From: Ruminiclostridium papyrosolvens DSM 2782
GTDB taxonomy: Bacteria > Bacillota > Clostridia > Acetivibrionales > DSM-1351
Assembly: GCF_029318685.1 (NCBI RefSeq)
Contig: NZ_CP119677.1
Coordinates: forward strand, 2,843,001-2,907,000
Length of the DNA stretch: 64,000 nt
Reading direction: 5' to 3'
Shown here one piece after another: positions 1-9,079 of the stretch (position 1 is its first letter; each line of letters opens with the position of its first letter). Both the position numbers and the translations under genes were made by a program. The notes under the pieces are model-generated. The model was not told where the DNA came from and made no database searches. It was given only the letters and a program-made list of their open reading frames with translations.

Positions 1-1192
1 GAGTAATACTCTCTGAAGCTAAAAGTCTGCCGTCCTGAGTCAATTTCTCAATTATTGCTGGATTTGATTTCTTGTAGAACATACCTGCAAAAGGTCCCGC
101 TTCTTTAGTCAGGAAGCCCTTGCTGTCAACCGGAACCAATACAGGAATCTTGTATTTCTGGCATACAAGGAAGTCTTCCGCACCATGTCCCGGAGCAGTA
201 TGAACACAACCGGTACCTGCTTCAAGAGTAACATGGTCTCCAAGAATAACCAGTGAATCCCTGTCCAGGAACGGATGCTTGCAAAGAATTCCTTCAAGCT
301 CGCTGCCTTTGAATTTTGCAACAGTTTCATATTCTGTTATAGCAGCAGCCTTCATTGTATTTTCAACAAGCTCTGCAGCGAGAACATAGTACTCATCGTT
401 TGCTTTTACAACAGAGTATTCAAATGACTCATTCAAACAAATTGCAAGGTTTGCAGGCAAAGTCCAAGTAGTTGTTGTCCATATAACAAAGTTAATCTTT
501 TCCTTTGGTGCGACACCTTCAAAAATTCCCTTGTCATCTCTTACCTGAAACTTAACATATATTGATACGGTAGTATCGTCTGCGTATTCAATTTCAGCTT
601 CAGCCAGAGCAGTTTCACACTCAGGACACCAGTATACAGGCTTTAAGCCTTTATATATATGCCCCTTCTTAGCCATTTCCCCAAAAACTTCTATCTGCTT
701 TGCTTCAAACTCCGGTTTAAGAGTTACATACGGATGCTCCCAGTCAGCTCTTACACCCAGTCTTTTAAATGACTCTCTCTGTATATCCAGATACTTCATT
801 GCAAAGCCTTCACATGCCTCTCTGAAAACAACAGGACCAACTTCATGCCTCTTTAGCCCCAATTCCTTGATGGCTCTCTGTTCAATCGGAAGTCCGTGTG
901 TGTCCCAGCCCGGAACATATGGAGTATAGTATCCTGACATACTTTTATACTTAACAACGATATCCTTTAAAATCTTATTCAACGAGGTTCCAAGGTGAAT
1001 ACCTCCATTTGCATAAGGCGGTCCGTCATGAAGTATAAAGGAAGGCTTTCCTTCCGCTTTCTTCAATTGCTTATTATAAATATCCATGTCTTCCCATTTT
1101 TTCAGGAATTCCGGTTCCCTTTGAGGCAGGTTTGCCCTCATAGGAAAGTCAGTTTGTGGTAGATTTAAAGATTTTCCATAATCTTCTGCCAT
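1..1192 (-). CDS. ileS: Isoleucyl-tRNA synthetase, N-terminal part (cut by window edge)
   Basis: Charges tRNA-Ile with isoleucine in the cytoplasm. The minus-strand frame is open from an ATG at 1192-1190 to the window edge, about 397 codons. The N-terminus reads [20 protein letters not shown], and the frame closes at the edge with [20 protein letters not shown], both typical of bacterial class I IleS (full length about 930 residues). The stretch seen covers the start of the Rossmann fold and most of the editing domain; the KMSKS part lies outside. An AGGTAAT-like ribosome site precedes the ATG. An isoleucine T-box leader lies immediately upstream, which supports both the identity and the start. 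Only the 3' part is missing, because of the window edge. Confidence 0.95.
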   Translation of the reverse strand, partial: MAEDYGKSLNLPQTDFPMRANLPQREPEFLKKWEDMDIYNKQLKKAEGKPSFILHDGPPYANGGIHLGTSLNKILKDIVVKYKSMSGYYTPYVPGWDTHGLPIEQRAIKELGLKRHEVGPVVFREACEGFAMKYLDIQRESFKRLGVRADWEHPYVTLKPEFEAKQIEVFGEMAKKGHIYKGLKPVYWCPECETALAEAEIEYADDTTVSIYVKFQVRDDKGIFEGVAPKEKINFVIWTTTTWTLPANLAICLNESFEYSVVKANDEYYVLAAELVENTMKAAAITEYETVAKFKGSELEGILCKHPFLDRDSLVILGDHVTLEAGTGCVHTAPGHGAEDFLVCQKYKIPVLVPVDSKGFLTKEAGPFAGMFYKKSNPAIIEKLTQDGRLLASESIT

Positions 1193-1239
1193 TTCTATTA
1201 CCTCCGGTTAAATATAGTAAATTAATTATTCTAAAATAT

Positions 1240-1512
1240 AACAAAGCCCCGTTCCATCAAAGGGACGAGGCTATTTTCGCGGTACCACCCAAATTATTTT
1301 GTAGCATGAAAAATAATAACATGACAATAATCACTTCGTTTTATAACGGCTCATCACCGGCACACCCTACTTCAGTATATGTTCCACACATATCATAGAA
1401 TTTCAGGCTGCAACTCATGGATGATTTTCAAAAGCTTGAACCTGCGGAAATTTCACCTCTCTTCCGCTCTCTGTGAAGCCAACTGCTTTCTACTCTTTCC
1501 AATCATCATATT
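1240..1512 (-). promoter_or_regulatory. T-box leader of ileS (isoleucine)
   Basis: On the minus strand a complete T-box can be read. It has an AGUAGAAAG specifier-loop element near 1490, the distal GGUGAAA loop, the T-box motif AATTTGGGTGGTACCGCG at 1295-1278, and a G+C-rich terminator hairpin with a U-run at about 1272-1236. The specifier sits between GAA and GAG as AUC at 1425-1423, an Ile codon followed by A, which matches ileS. By family knowledge, uncharged tRNA-Ile pairs with the specifier and the UGGN bulge and prevents termination. Confidence 0.93.
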
Positions 1513-1674
1513 TAGAATATAATATTAAATTAATAATACATCAATTACCCAACCGCCGTCAAGGCTACTATTTTAATTTTTACCACTTATCTGCTCACTT
1601 ATAATAAAAAATCACACAATCTACCCATTGGAATAAACTGTAATGTACTTTATTGAAAAGGAGCAAAGCACATA

Positions 1675-2178
1675 ATGAATTTTGACTTCAATGAGCTTAT
1701 TAATAATCTGAAAAAAAATAACTACAAGCTTATCGGTTCAGGTTCATGCCGCATTGTATATGACTTGGGAAATGGTTATGTAGTTAAGGTAGCCAAAGAT
1801 GTCAGAGGCATTTTACAGAACGAAACCGAGCATTCTACTTATCAATCCTGCAAGTCAGACTTTTTTGCCGAAATTCTTGCTGCTTCTGAAAATCACAGAT
1901 ATCTTATAATGGTAAAAGCTAAAAGAATCACTGATATCAGAACCGTTTTAAGGTACTACAAAGTACAAAAAATGAACGACCTTATTAAAAGGCCCTTATT
2001 TGCAGAAGATATAGAAAGTAAAAAAATAGGCAGTGGTGACTTAAAGAGAGCGTCAAGCTGGGGAATCGTTAAGGATGTCCCCGTCTTAATTGATTATGGA
2101 TTAAGTCAAAGTACCTATATTAAATACTATAGAAACAAGCTTTTCGGAAGATTCAGACGTCTTAATTATTCTTCCTGA
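1675..2178 (+). CDS. Small protein-kinase-like protein (possible pseudokinase)
   Basis: A 167-residue soluble protein with a compact kinase-like layout. It has a glycine-rich loop GSGSCRIVYD (residues 21-30), a VVKVAK strand with Lys38 in the VAIK position, and a late IDYG (139-142) in the place of DFG. The catalytic loop is poor: where HRD...N is expected one reads GDLKRASSWGI, so phosphotransfer is doubtful. At 167 residues it is much shorter than Hanks-type kinases (about 260) and resembles small kinase-fold proteins seen in phages and clostridia. A strong AAGGAG site precedes the ATG. It converges on pdxR and overlaps its 3' end by 13 bases. Function is unknown; the kinase fold is an inference from motifs. 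Confidence 0.75.
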   Translation: MNFDFNELINNLKKNNYKLIGSGSCRIVYDLGNGYVVKVAKDVRGILQNETEHSTYQSCKSDFFAEILAASENHRYLIMVKAKRITDIRTVLRYYKVQKMNDLIKRPLFAEDIESKKIGSGDLKRASSWGIVKDVPVLIDYGLSQSTYIKYYRNKLFGRFRRLNYSS

Positions 2179-3587
2179 TATTTGCTTTGAAGGCACTTTT
2201 CTAAAATCGCCATGCCTTCACTGATTTGGTCAATTCCGGCAGATGCGAAACTAAGCCTTATATAATCATCACAGTTTTTGTGTATATTATCATAAAAAAT
2301 ACCTGATGGAATAAATACAAGACCATTTGCTTTGCACTTTTGATAAAATAGCTTTGCGCTAAGATAACGGGGCAACCTTACCCAGAAGTACAACCCTCCA
2401 CCCGGCTTTTCATATTTTACCCCATACTTTTGCAATCTTTCCAATGCGGTAAGCATAACTTCAAACCTACCTCTGTAAATCTCCTTCATATACTGTAAAT
2501 GTTCTTCCCACTTTTCGCTTCTGAAATATAAGTCTAAGGACCTTTGTATCAATCCTGATGAAGAAATATCACTAGTATGCTTTATTTTAGTAAAATCGCT
2601 TAGAAGCTTATTAGGTATAACCATGCACCCTACTCTTAGACCCGGCATTAGAATTTTAGAAAAACTTTTCAGGTAAATTACACATTCATTATCAATATCC
2701 AAAGCTTTAAGAGGCATAGGTTTTTCCTTTTCAAAATATAACTCTGACATAGAATCGTCTTCGACAATATACAGTTGGTTCTCTTTTGCCAGAAGCAGCA
2801 ACTTTTTTAGCTTTTCTTCGCTGTAGCATACCGTAGTCGGATTCTGATATCTGGACATAACATATATCAGCTTAGGCTTGCAGATACGAATCTTTTTTTC
2901 GAGTTCTTCCATGTCCATCCCATCTTTATCCATGTTTACACTGATAATCCTTGCACCCCTTGATTTAAATGCTGCAACGGCACCATCATAAGTAGGGGTT
3001 TCCGTTACAACATAATCACCGGGGTTTAAAAGTACTTTTCCTATAATATCTATGCCCTGTTGTGCCCCTGAAACAATTTGGAGATAATTCTCATTTTCAA
3101 CGAAAATCGAATACTCCCTGTTAAAATAATCAAGAATTGACTGTCTCAAAGGTCTGTAGCCGTTACTCTCGTCATACCCGAAAGCAAAGCCTTTGTCTCT
3201 TTCCAACACCTCATTTATACAAGCTTTAAATGATTCAATAGGAAAAATTGACGGGTGCGGAGTTGCACTTGCAAAGTTAATAACAGAGGTATCCTTGAAC
3301 AATCCCAAATCACTGGAAAAATTTATATCTTCCTTTCCGGTTTTGGTATTGGACACAAAATATCCGCTACCTTTTTTGGCTGTTATATAGCTGTTGCTCT
3401 CAAGCTGTTTATATGCATTAACTACCGTACTGGTATTCACTCCCAATTGGGAAGCAAGGCTCCTTATTGCAGGAAGACGCTCTCCAGGTTTCATTTCCCC
3501 CTGTGAAATCTGTTCTTTGATACTGTTAAATAACTGTAAATATTTTGGTTGTTCCTCATTTAATAATTGTATCGATACAATTTTCAT
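2166..3587 (-). CDS. pdxR: MocR/GntR-type regulator of pyridoxal phosphate synthesis
   Basis: A 473-residue fusion of an N-terminal GntR winged helix (about 10-75; QPKYLQLFNSIKEQISQGEM, then ALASQLGVN-type HTH) and a fold-type I aminotransferase domain (about 110-465) with the PLP-lysine motif YLKSFSKILMPGLRVG. In Gram-positive bacteria such PdxR proteins bind PLP and control pdxS/pdxT. Here the gene is divergent from pdxST across a 211-base gap, the usual arrangement. A perfect palindrome lies in codons 2-8 of this gene, and a close copy lies before pdxS, which suggests auto- and cross-regulation. Other MocR targets are possible in principle, but the position makes PdxR the best call. Confidence 0.88.
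   Translation of the reverse strand: MKIVSIQLLNEEQPKYLQLFNSIKEQISQGEMKPGERLPAIRSLASQLGVNTSTVVNAYKQLESNSYITAKKGSGYFVSNTKTGKEDINFSSDLGLFKDTSVINFASATPHPSIFPIESFKACINEVLERDKGFAFGYDESNGYRPLRQSILDYFNREYSIFVENENYLQIVSGAQQGIDIIGKVLLNPGDYVVTETPTYDGAVAAFKSRGARIISVNMDKDGMDMEELEKKIRICKPKLIYVMSRYQNPTTVCYSEEKLKKLLLLAKENQLYIVEDDSMSELYFEKEKPMPLKALDIDNECVIYLKSFSKILMPGLRVGCMVIPNKLLSDFTKIKHTSDISSSGLIQRSLDLYFRSEKWEEHLQYMKEIYRGRFEVMLTALERLQKYGVKYEKPGGGLYFWVRLPRYLSAKLFYQKCKANGLVFIPSGIFYDNIHKNCDDYIRLSFASAGIDQISEGMAILEKCLQSKYQEE
3565..3582. promoter_or_regulatory. Candidate PdxR operator 1 (inside pdxR start region)
   Basis: AATTGTATCGATACAATT is a perfect 18-base palindrome. It overlaps codons 2-8 of pdxR. The core TGTATCGRTACAATT recurs upstream of pdxS at 3743-3757. 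Confidence 0.6.
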
Positions 3588-3740
3588 ATAGCCTCTGCTT
3601 TCAAACTAACAGACACAAGCCCCATATACTCTATTTTGACTACGTGTCCGCCAGTTAATTATTTAATTTTTTTAAAATTCATATTGACAATTAATTTTTT
3701 CTGTGTAAAAATATACAAAATTTAGCCGTAAATGCACGCT

Positions 3741-3758
3741 AGTGTATCGGTACAATTA
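3741..3758. promoter_or_regulatory. Candidate PdxR operator 2 (upstream of pdxS)
   Basis: AGTGTATCGGTACAATTA repeats the operator 1 core with one mismatch in the inner part. It lies 41-58 bases before the pdxS start, downstream of a possible TTGACA element at 3684-3689. Binding by PdxR is inferred from repetition and position. Confidence 0.55.
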
Positions 3759-3798
3759 GTATATTTTAATTTTAAATAAAAGTAAAGGGGTATGTATT

Positions 3799-4677
3799 AT
3801 GAATGAGAGATATGAATTAAACAAAAATCTGGCACAGATGCTCAAAGGCGGAGTAATAATGGATGTAGTAAATGCGAAGGAAGCGGAAATTGCACAAAAA
3901 GCAGGCGCCGTTGCTGTAATGGCTCTTGAAAGAGTTCCTTCTGACATAAGAAAAGCCGGAGGAGTTGCAAGAATGTCCGATCCCAAAATGATAAAAGATA
4001 TACAGAGCGCCGTATCAATTCCTGTTATGGCCAAGGTTAGAATCGGACATTTTGTTGAAGCGCAGGTACTTGAAGCCCTTTCAGTCGACTATATTGATGA
4101 AAGCGAAGTATTGACCCCCGCCGATGAAGAATTTCACATTGATAAGCATACATTTAAGGTTCCCTTTGTATGCGGTGCAAAAAATCTCGGAGAAGCTCTC
4201 AGAAGAATTGGCGAAGGTGCATCCATGATAAGGACAAAAGGTGAAGCCGGCACAGGTAATGTTGTTGAAGCAGTCCGACACATGAGAACTGTTACAAACG
4301 AAATCAGAAAGGTTCAGAGTGCATCCAAACAGGAACTTATGACCATAGCAAAGGAACTGGCAGCTCCATACGACCTTGTACTATATGTTCATGAAAACGG
4401 TAAACTTCCCGTTATTAACTTTGCAGCAGGCGGAATCGCAACTCCGTCAGATGCGGCATTAATGATGCAGCTTGGATGCGATGGTGTATTCGTTGGTTCA
4501 GGGATATTCAAATCCTCAGACCCTGCAAAGAGAGCTCAGGCTATTGTAAAGGCGACTACTTATTATAACGACCCTAAAATCATCGCAGAAGTTTCTGAAG
4601 AATTGGGTACAGCAATGGATTCAATAGATGTAAGAGAACTTTCAGGCAACAGCCTGTATGCCTCCAGAGGTTGGTAA
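3799..4677 (+). CDS. pdxS: Pyridoxal 5'-phosphate synthase, synthase subunit
   Basis: Builds PLP from ribose 5-phosphate, glyceraldehyde 3-phosphate and ammonia in the DXP-independent route, as a dodecamer carrying PdxT glutaminase subunits. The 292-residue protein has the usual length. It shows [20 protein letters not shown], the [13 protein letters not shown] stretch with the ribose-phosphate imine Lys79, the [11 protein letters not shown] loop and the phosphate-binding [19 protein letters not shown] lies 8 bases before the ATG. pdxT follows after 20 bases, so the two form an operon controlled by the divergent pdxR. Confidence 0.97.
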   Translation: MNERYELNKNLAQMLKGGVIMDVVNAKEAEIAQKAGAVAVMALERVPSDIRKAGGVARMSDPKMIKDIQSAVSIPVMAKVRIGHFVEAQVLEALSVDYIDESEVLTPADEEFHIDKHTFKVPFVCGAKNLGEALRRIGEGASMIRTKGEAGTGNVVEAVRHMRTVTNEIRKVQSASKQELMTIAKELAAPYDLVLYVHENGKLPVINFAAGGIATPSDAALMMQLGCDGVFVGSGIFKSSDPAKRAQAIVKATTYYNDPKIIAEVSEELGTAMDSIDVRELSGNSLYASRGW

Positions 4678-4697
4678 ACTTACAGAAAGGACTAAAA

Positions 4698-5267
4698 ATG
4701 AAAAAAATAGGTGTATTAGGCTTGCAGGGTGCCATTTCCGAGCATTTGGATAAACTGTCTAAAATACCCGATGTTGACCCATGTAGCGTAAAATATAAAG
4801 AGGACATTGCTGCAATAGACGGACTTATTATTCCCGGTGGTGAAAGCACTGCAATAGGTAAGCTTATTTGTGATTTTAATCTTACTGAGCCCTTAAAAGC
4901 AAGAATAAAGTCAGGGATGCCAGTCTGGGGAACCTGTGCAGGAATGATTATTCTTGCCAAGGAAATCACAAATGACCCTAGGCGTCATCTGGAAGTAATG
5001 GATATAAATGTTGTAAGAAATGGATATGGTAGACAACTGGATAGCTTTACTACGGAAGTTTCCCTTCCAGCTCTTTCTTCTGAAAAAATCCCCTTGGTTT
5101 TTATCAGAGCGCCTTATGTGGTTGATGTGGCCCCACAGGTGGAGGTTATCCTGCGTGTAAACGATAATATAGTTGCATGCAGACAGAACAATATGCTGGC
5201 CACATCCTTTCATCCCGAACTTACGAATGACCTTAGCTTTCACAGGTACTTTTCAGAAATGATATGA
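4698..5267 (+). CDS. pdxT: Pyridoxal 5'-phosphate synthase, glutaminase subunit
   Basis: Hydrolyses glutamine and feeds ammonia to PdxS. The 189-residue class I glutamine amidotransferase has the GGESTAIGKL oxyanion segment, the nucleophile Cys80 in GTCAGM, and the His172/Glu174 pair in HPE. An in-frame upstream start at 4671 exists, but AGAAAGGA sits just before the ATG at 4698, and starting there gives MKKIGVLGLQG, the normal PdxT N-terminus. It is therefore a separate second gene of the pdxST operon rather than an overlap. Confidence 0.96.
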   Translation: MKKIGVLGLQGAISEHLDKLSKIPDVDPCSVKYKEDIAAIDGLIIPGGESTAIGKLICDFNLTEPLKARIKSGMPVWGTCAGMIILAKEITNDPRRHLEVMDINVVRNGYGRQLDSFTTEVSLPALSSEKIPLVFIRAPYVVDVAPQVEVILRVNDNIVACRQNNMLATSFHPELTNDLSFHRYFSEMI

Positions 5268-5277
5268 CACATAAATT

Positions 5278-5318
5278 AAAGGCATATTAACCACATTTTT
5301 ATTGGTTAATATGCCTTT
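5278..5318. terminator. Bidirectional terminator between pdxT and the rhomboid gene
   Basis: A perfect 16-bp stem (AAAGGCATATTAACCA with its complement) and a 9-nt loop, with T-rich flanks on both sides. It can serve both convergent genes. Confidence 0.85.
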
Positions 5319-5332
5319 CTTACTTTACTTTC

Positions 5333-6892
5333 TTATTTGAGTTTTTCAATATTTGAAAGCAATTCCTTAATATTTTCAGTATTTGATGAGCCTGCTTTTT
5401 CGGCTTCCTCAAGCTCCTGCTTTGCTTTATCAAAGTCTTTTGTATTATAGTATATGAATCCAAGGAGATAATGTCCGTCAGCAGGATTTAGTTCAGCTAA
5501 AGCCTTTGTATCCTTAATGCCCTCATCAAATTTTCCCTGATTTACCTCAGCCCTGATTAAAGACCACAATACTCTGGTCTTTATATCTTTATCAGATAGC
5601 TTCAGCTCAAGAATTTCCTCTGCCTTTTTTTCCGACTCCGGCCAGTTATTCTGAGTATCAAAGCCCTCCAAGGCAGCCAGCTTAGGCGAAAGAACATTTA
5701 TATCATTATTAAAACCGTAAAATAGCAATCCCACAGCAATTACTGCTGCAAGCAAAATTGATGTGACTTTTTTCAGTAAGGTTTTTCCATTTTTTTCTTG
5801 GTAAGAATACACTGCTCCTGTGGTCAGGAACCCTCCCACCAAACCGCCTATGTGTGCATGGTTGTCTATTCTTTTGTTCATAACCCCATAAGCAAGGTTT
5901 ATCACAATCATAGTAATAAGATTCACACCATAACTGCTTTTTAAAAGAGCGGGACGTCGTAACGAGAAATACAGCATGGCTCCCACTAAACCGAATATTG
6001 CACCTGATGCCCCTACAGAGGAATTTAGCGAGAAAGCAAAACTTGCCGCTGAGCCAATGAGACCCGCTACAAAGTAGATGGCCAAAAATCTGCCTCGTCC
6101 GAATATTTTTTCCACCTGAGCCCCTATAATATAGATGGAATAGCAGTTTACAGCCAAGTGAACAATATCAGCATGCAAAAACATAGGTGTAAAAAATCTC
6201 CAATACTGGCCTTCCATAATGAGATTATTTACCTTGGCTCCAAAAGGTTCCAGCTGTTGTTCATAAGAAGTTCCTGTTTTCATGGCTACAAGCCGCAACA
6301 AGCCATACATAAGTACATTCATTGCGATAATAATATATGTCAGCCATGGTGTTTTAGCCTTGAACTGAATTTCAAAGTCCTTTTTTCTGTTCTCAATAAT
6401 GTCTTCTATATCCTTATAATCGGTTTCTCTTTTTTCAAGGCCCTTTGAAAAAAACCTTTTAAAAGACTTTACCAATCCGGCGTCAAAAGCCGGAACACTG
6501 AAATACTTCTCTACCTGTTTTTCCGAAATGTTTAAAGAAATACATTTCATAAAACGCTTCTCCGAGGTAATATCCATCTGATGTTGCTTAATAATTTCGA
6601 CTTTATCCATATCAGTTGTATTTTCAAACAAAAAAACCTTGAAAATATATGCGTTACTACCTTGAATATTATTCAGCATCGCAGCACCATTTAACATAAT
6701 GTTGCGTATTTGCTCTATTGTGTACCTGTCTGCGTCAATAATTTCAACAAATACAGAAGTTCCTTGAATCTCTCTTATCATACTTACAATACCATTAGAT
6801 AAATCAGGTATCTGATTATCAGCTGATATCAGGTGGTAATAGTCCTTTTCCACAAGATATCTCACAAGTGAACTTAAATAATTATTTTTCAT
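5333..6892 (-). CDS. gluP: Rhomboid-family intramembrane serine protease with TPR tail (GluP/YqgP type)
   Basis: A 519-residue membrane protease. Residues 1-185 form a soluble N-terminal domain. The hydrophobic core (about 185-390) carries the rhomboid dyad: Ser296 in GASGAIFG and His347 in HAHIGGLVGG. The C-terminal ~110 residues contain helical repeats of TPR type (LNPADGHYLLGFIYYNTKDFDKAKQEL). Layout and length match Bacillus YqgP/GluP, which cleaves membrane proteins and is linked to manganese/magnesium transport homeostasis. An alternative TTG start at 6910 would place GGAGG inside the gene, so the ATG at 6892, with GGAGG upstream, is chosen. The substrate is unknown here. Confidence 0.88.
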   Translation of the reverse strand: MKNNYLSSLVRYLVEKDYYHLISADNQIPDLSNGIVSMIREIQGTSVFVEIIDADRYTIEQIRNIMLNGAAMLNNIQGSNAYIFKVFLFENTTDMDKVEIIKQHQMDITSEKRFMKCISLNISEKQVEKYFSVPAFDAGLVKSFKRFFSKGLEKRETDYKDIEDIIENRKKDFEIQFKAKTPWLTYIIIAMNVLMYGLLRLVAMKTGTSYEQQLEPFGAKVNNLIMEGQYWRFFTPMFLHADIVHLAVNCYSIYIIGAQVEKIFGRGRFLAIYFVAGLIGSAASFAFSLNSSVGASGAIFGLVGAMLYFSLRRPALLKSSYGVNLITMIVINLAYGVMNKRIDNHAHIGGLVGGFLTTGAVYSYQEKNGKTLLKKVTSILLAAVIAVGLLFYGFNNDINVLSPKLAALEGFDTQNNWPESEKKAEEILELKLSDKDIKTRVLWSLIRAEVNQGKFDEGIKDTKALAELNPADGHYLLGFIYYNTKDFDKAKQELEEAEKAGSSNTENIKELLSNIEKLK

Positions 6893-6985
6893 TTGAAATA
6901 AATCCTCCAATATTTACGGCTCCGTATTTAAAAAGTATTGCACCCACAAAGTCAGAAGCCTTAGTAATAACCCCCATATATAAAA

Positions 6986-7010
6986 AATTGCCAGTATTAA
7001 ACTGGCAATT
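6986..7010. terminator. Terminator after the acyl-CoA synthetase gene
   Basis: AATTGCCAGT and its exact complement around a 5-nt loop. On the minus strand it is followed by a T-rich run. It lies 49 bases beyond the stop codon of the gene at 7059-8723. Confidence 0.75.
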
Positions 7011-7058
7011 AATTACTTCTATATTATTATAATATTGATTAAGTCAATTGGCAACACA

Positions 7059-8723
7059 TTACGCAGTCTCTATAGCTGCTTCATCTTCAAGTCCCAATTG
7101 AGCAATAGCATTTTCCCTCATTTTGTACTTCTGAATCTTTCCGCTTGCAGTCATTGGGAAACTGTCTAAAAAGCCAACAAATTTAGGAGTTTTATGCCTT
7201 GCCATATTAGCTTTTACTGCTGCTTTAACCTGTTCTTCCGTCAAGCTACAACCCTCTTTAAGTATAACACAGGCCATTATTTCCTCTCCATATACTTTAG
7301 AAGGAACACCAATTACCTGTACATCCTTTATTTCCGGCAGAGTGTATAAAAACTCTTCTATTTCCTTTGGATAAATGTTTTCTCCGCCTCTGATAATCAT
7401 ATCCTTTATTCTTCCGGTAATCTTGTAGTATCCATTTTCATCCCTTGTTGCCAAATCTCCTGTATGAAGCCACCCGTCAGCATCTATGGCCTGTGCGGTT
7501 GCTTCAGGCATCTTGTAATAACCCTTCATAACATTGTAGCCTCTGGCAACAAATTCTCCGGGAACACCGTCTGGAAGATCCTGATTTGTTTCTGGATCAA
7601 CAATCTTACATTCAATAAACGGAAGAGAACGACCCACAGTCGAAACCCTGAGTTCAAGGCTGTCACCTATTCTTGTTTGAGTACACACAGGAGAAGCCTC
7701 CGTCTGACCATAAGGAATAGTAATATCCTTCATATTCATTTTTTCGACAACTGCTTCCATAACTTTTATAGGACATGGTGAACCTGACATAATCCCGGTT
7801 CTTAATGAAGAAAAATCAAATTTACCAAAATCAGGATGTTCAAGCATGGCTATGTACATTGTAGGTACTCCATGCACTGCCGTACAACCCTCACTCTGAA
7901 TTGCATTCATTACCTTTATCGGAGAATAATAATCAATAGGAACCATAGTTGTTCCATGTGTTACACAGGCCATTATTGCAAGCACCAATCCAAAGCAATG
8001 GAAAAACGGAACAGGAATACAAAGTTTATCTGCATAGGTAAAATGCATACAATCGCCTATGCACATACCATTATTTATAATGTTATAATGTGTAAGCATT
8101 ACACCCTTTGGAAAACCTGTAGTTCCTGAAGTGTACTGCATATTTATAACATCGTGGCAATCAAGACTATTGCTGATGTTATAAAGCTCTTCGTCAGAAA
8201 TATCTCTGCCAAATTCAATAATATCGTCCCAGTTGAACATTCCCGGATGCTTCTCAGCACTGACACTTATGACATTTTTCAGATACGGCAGCTTTTCGCT
8301 GTGAAAATTACCCGCTTCAGAGTTCTTTAATTCAGGACAAAGTTCATTAATAATCTGTATGTAATTGGAATCTTTAAAACCATCTAAAAGAACCAATGTA
8401 TTTGTATCCGATTGTTTTAGCAAATATTCAAGCTCAAATACTTTATAGTTAGTGTTTACCGTTACAAGAACAGCACCTATTTTTGCTGAAGCAAACAGTG
8501 TAACAAGCCATTCCGGTACGTTTGTTGCCCAAATAGCAATATGATCGCCCTTTTTAATCCCCATTTTCAGAAAACTCTTTGCAACTTTATTGCAAAGCTG
8601 GTTGAATTCAGAATAAGTTTTTCTGAATGGGCGGTCTGTGTATAATGCACAGTCATGATCAGGATATCTCTTTGCCATATCATCTAGTAAACTACCAACC
8701 GTAATCTCTATCAGTTTCTCCAC
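7059..8723 (-). CDS. Acyl-CoA synthetase (AMP-forming, ANL family)
   Basis: Activates a carboxylic acid with ATP and joins it to CoA. The 554-residue protein has the ANL motifs in order: YTSGTTGFPKG (P-loop), PVPFFHCFG, YGQTEASPVC, GWLHTGDLATRDENGYYKITGR, GGENIYPKEIEEFL and the C-terminal catalytic Lys in TASGKIQKYKMRE. A TTG at 8738 lies inside the ribosome site, so GTG at 8723, 8 bases after GGAGG, is the better start. The similarity is to medium/long-chain FadD-like ligases, but the acid cannot be read from sequence. Unusually, the gene sits alone behind a T-box leader with a Leu-type specifier. That suggests a link with leucine or its branched-chain acid (isovalerate). Confidence 0.9.
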   Translation of the reverse strand: MEKLIEITVGSLLDDMAKRYPDHDCALYTDRPFRKTYSEFNQLCNKVAKSFLKMGIKKGDHIAIWATNVPEWLVTLFASAKIGAVLVTVNTNYKVFELEYLLKQSDTNTLVLLDGFKDSNYIQIINELCPELKNSEAGNFHSEKLPYLKNVISVSAEKHPGMFNWDDIIEFGRDISDEELYNISNSLDCHDVINMQYTSGTTGFPKGVMLTHYNIINNGMCIGDCMHFTYADKLCIPVPFFHCFGLVLAIMACVTHGTTMVPIDYYSPIKVMNAIQSEGCTAVHGVPTMYIAMLEHPDFGKFDFSSLRTGIMSGSPCPIKVMEAVVEKMNMKDITIPYGQTEASPVCTQTRIGDSLELRVSTVGRSLPFIECKIVDPETNQDLPDGVPGEFVARGYNVMKGYYKMPEATAQAIDADGWLHTGDLATRDENGYYKITGRIKDMIIRGGENIYPKEIEEFLYTLPEIKDVQVIGVPSKVYGEEIMACVILKEGCSLTEEQVKAAVKANMARHKTPKFVGFLDSFPMTASGKIQKYKMRENAIAQLGLEDEAAIETA

Positions 8724-8777
8724 AACCAACACCTCCAAGTTAAATTGTAACCCTATTCATAAAATGTTTAAAAAAAT

Positions 8778-9012
8778 AAAAAGCCTTCCGTCTCGTAATC
8801 ATGAGACGAAAAGCTATGTTTCCGCGGTACCACTCAAGTTAATTCCTTATTAAAGAAATTCTCTTTAAATCATATAACGGTGAAAACCGTTTCAGCCTAC
8901 ATATTTCTATTTCAGCCAAAAATGCTCTTGGGCGAGCTTCAACCTTCAAAGCCTCTGTCTTTCACCAGCCGACAGCTCTCTACTGACTTATGTACGGTTT
9001 ACTATTCCCATT
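8778..9012 (-). promoter_or_regulatory. T-box leader before the acyl-CoA synthetase (specifier reads as leucine)
   Basis: The minus-strand RNA shows all T-box parts. There is a GGGAAUAGUAAAC start of stem I (about 9009), GCUGUC...GACAG with the GGUGAAAG distal loop (about 8975-8953), a stem III hairpin ACGGUUUUCACCGU (8888-8875), the T-box motif AACTTGAGTGGTACCGCGG (8840-8822), and a strong terminator ending in a U-run (8812-8775). Aligned with the ileS leader, the specifier is CUC (8936-8934), a leucine codon followed by G. A one-base shift would read GCU (Ala). A T-box ahead of an acyl-CoA ligase is unusual. Confidence 0.88.
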
Positions 9013-9079
9013 CACTGCACTGTTTTTATTGGAAATTATTAATATAATACTATGTCGACAAACTAAGTGTCAATACTTT

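Noticed and set aside
109-330. 73-codon minus-strand open frame at the left end
   Set aside because: It lies in another frame of ileS, which is clearly coding through this region.
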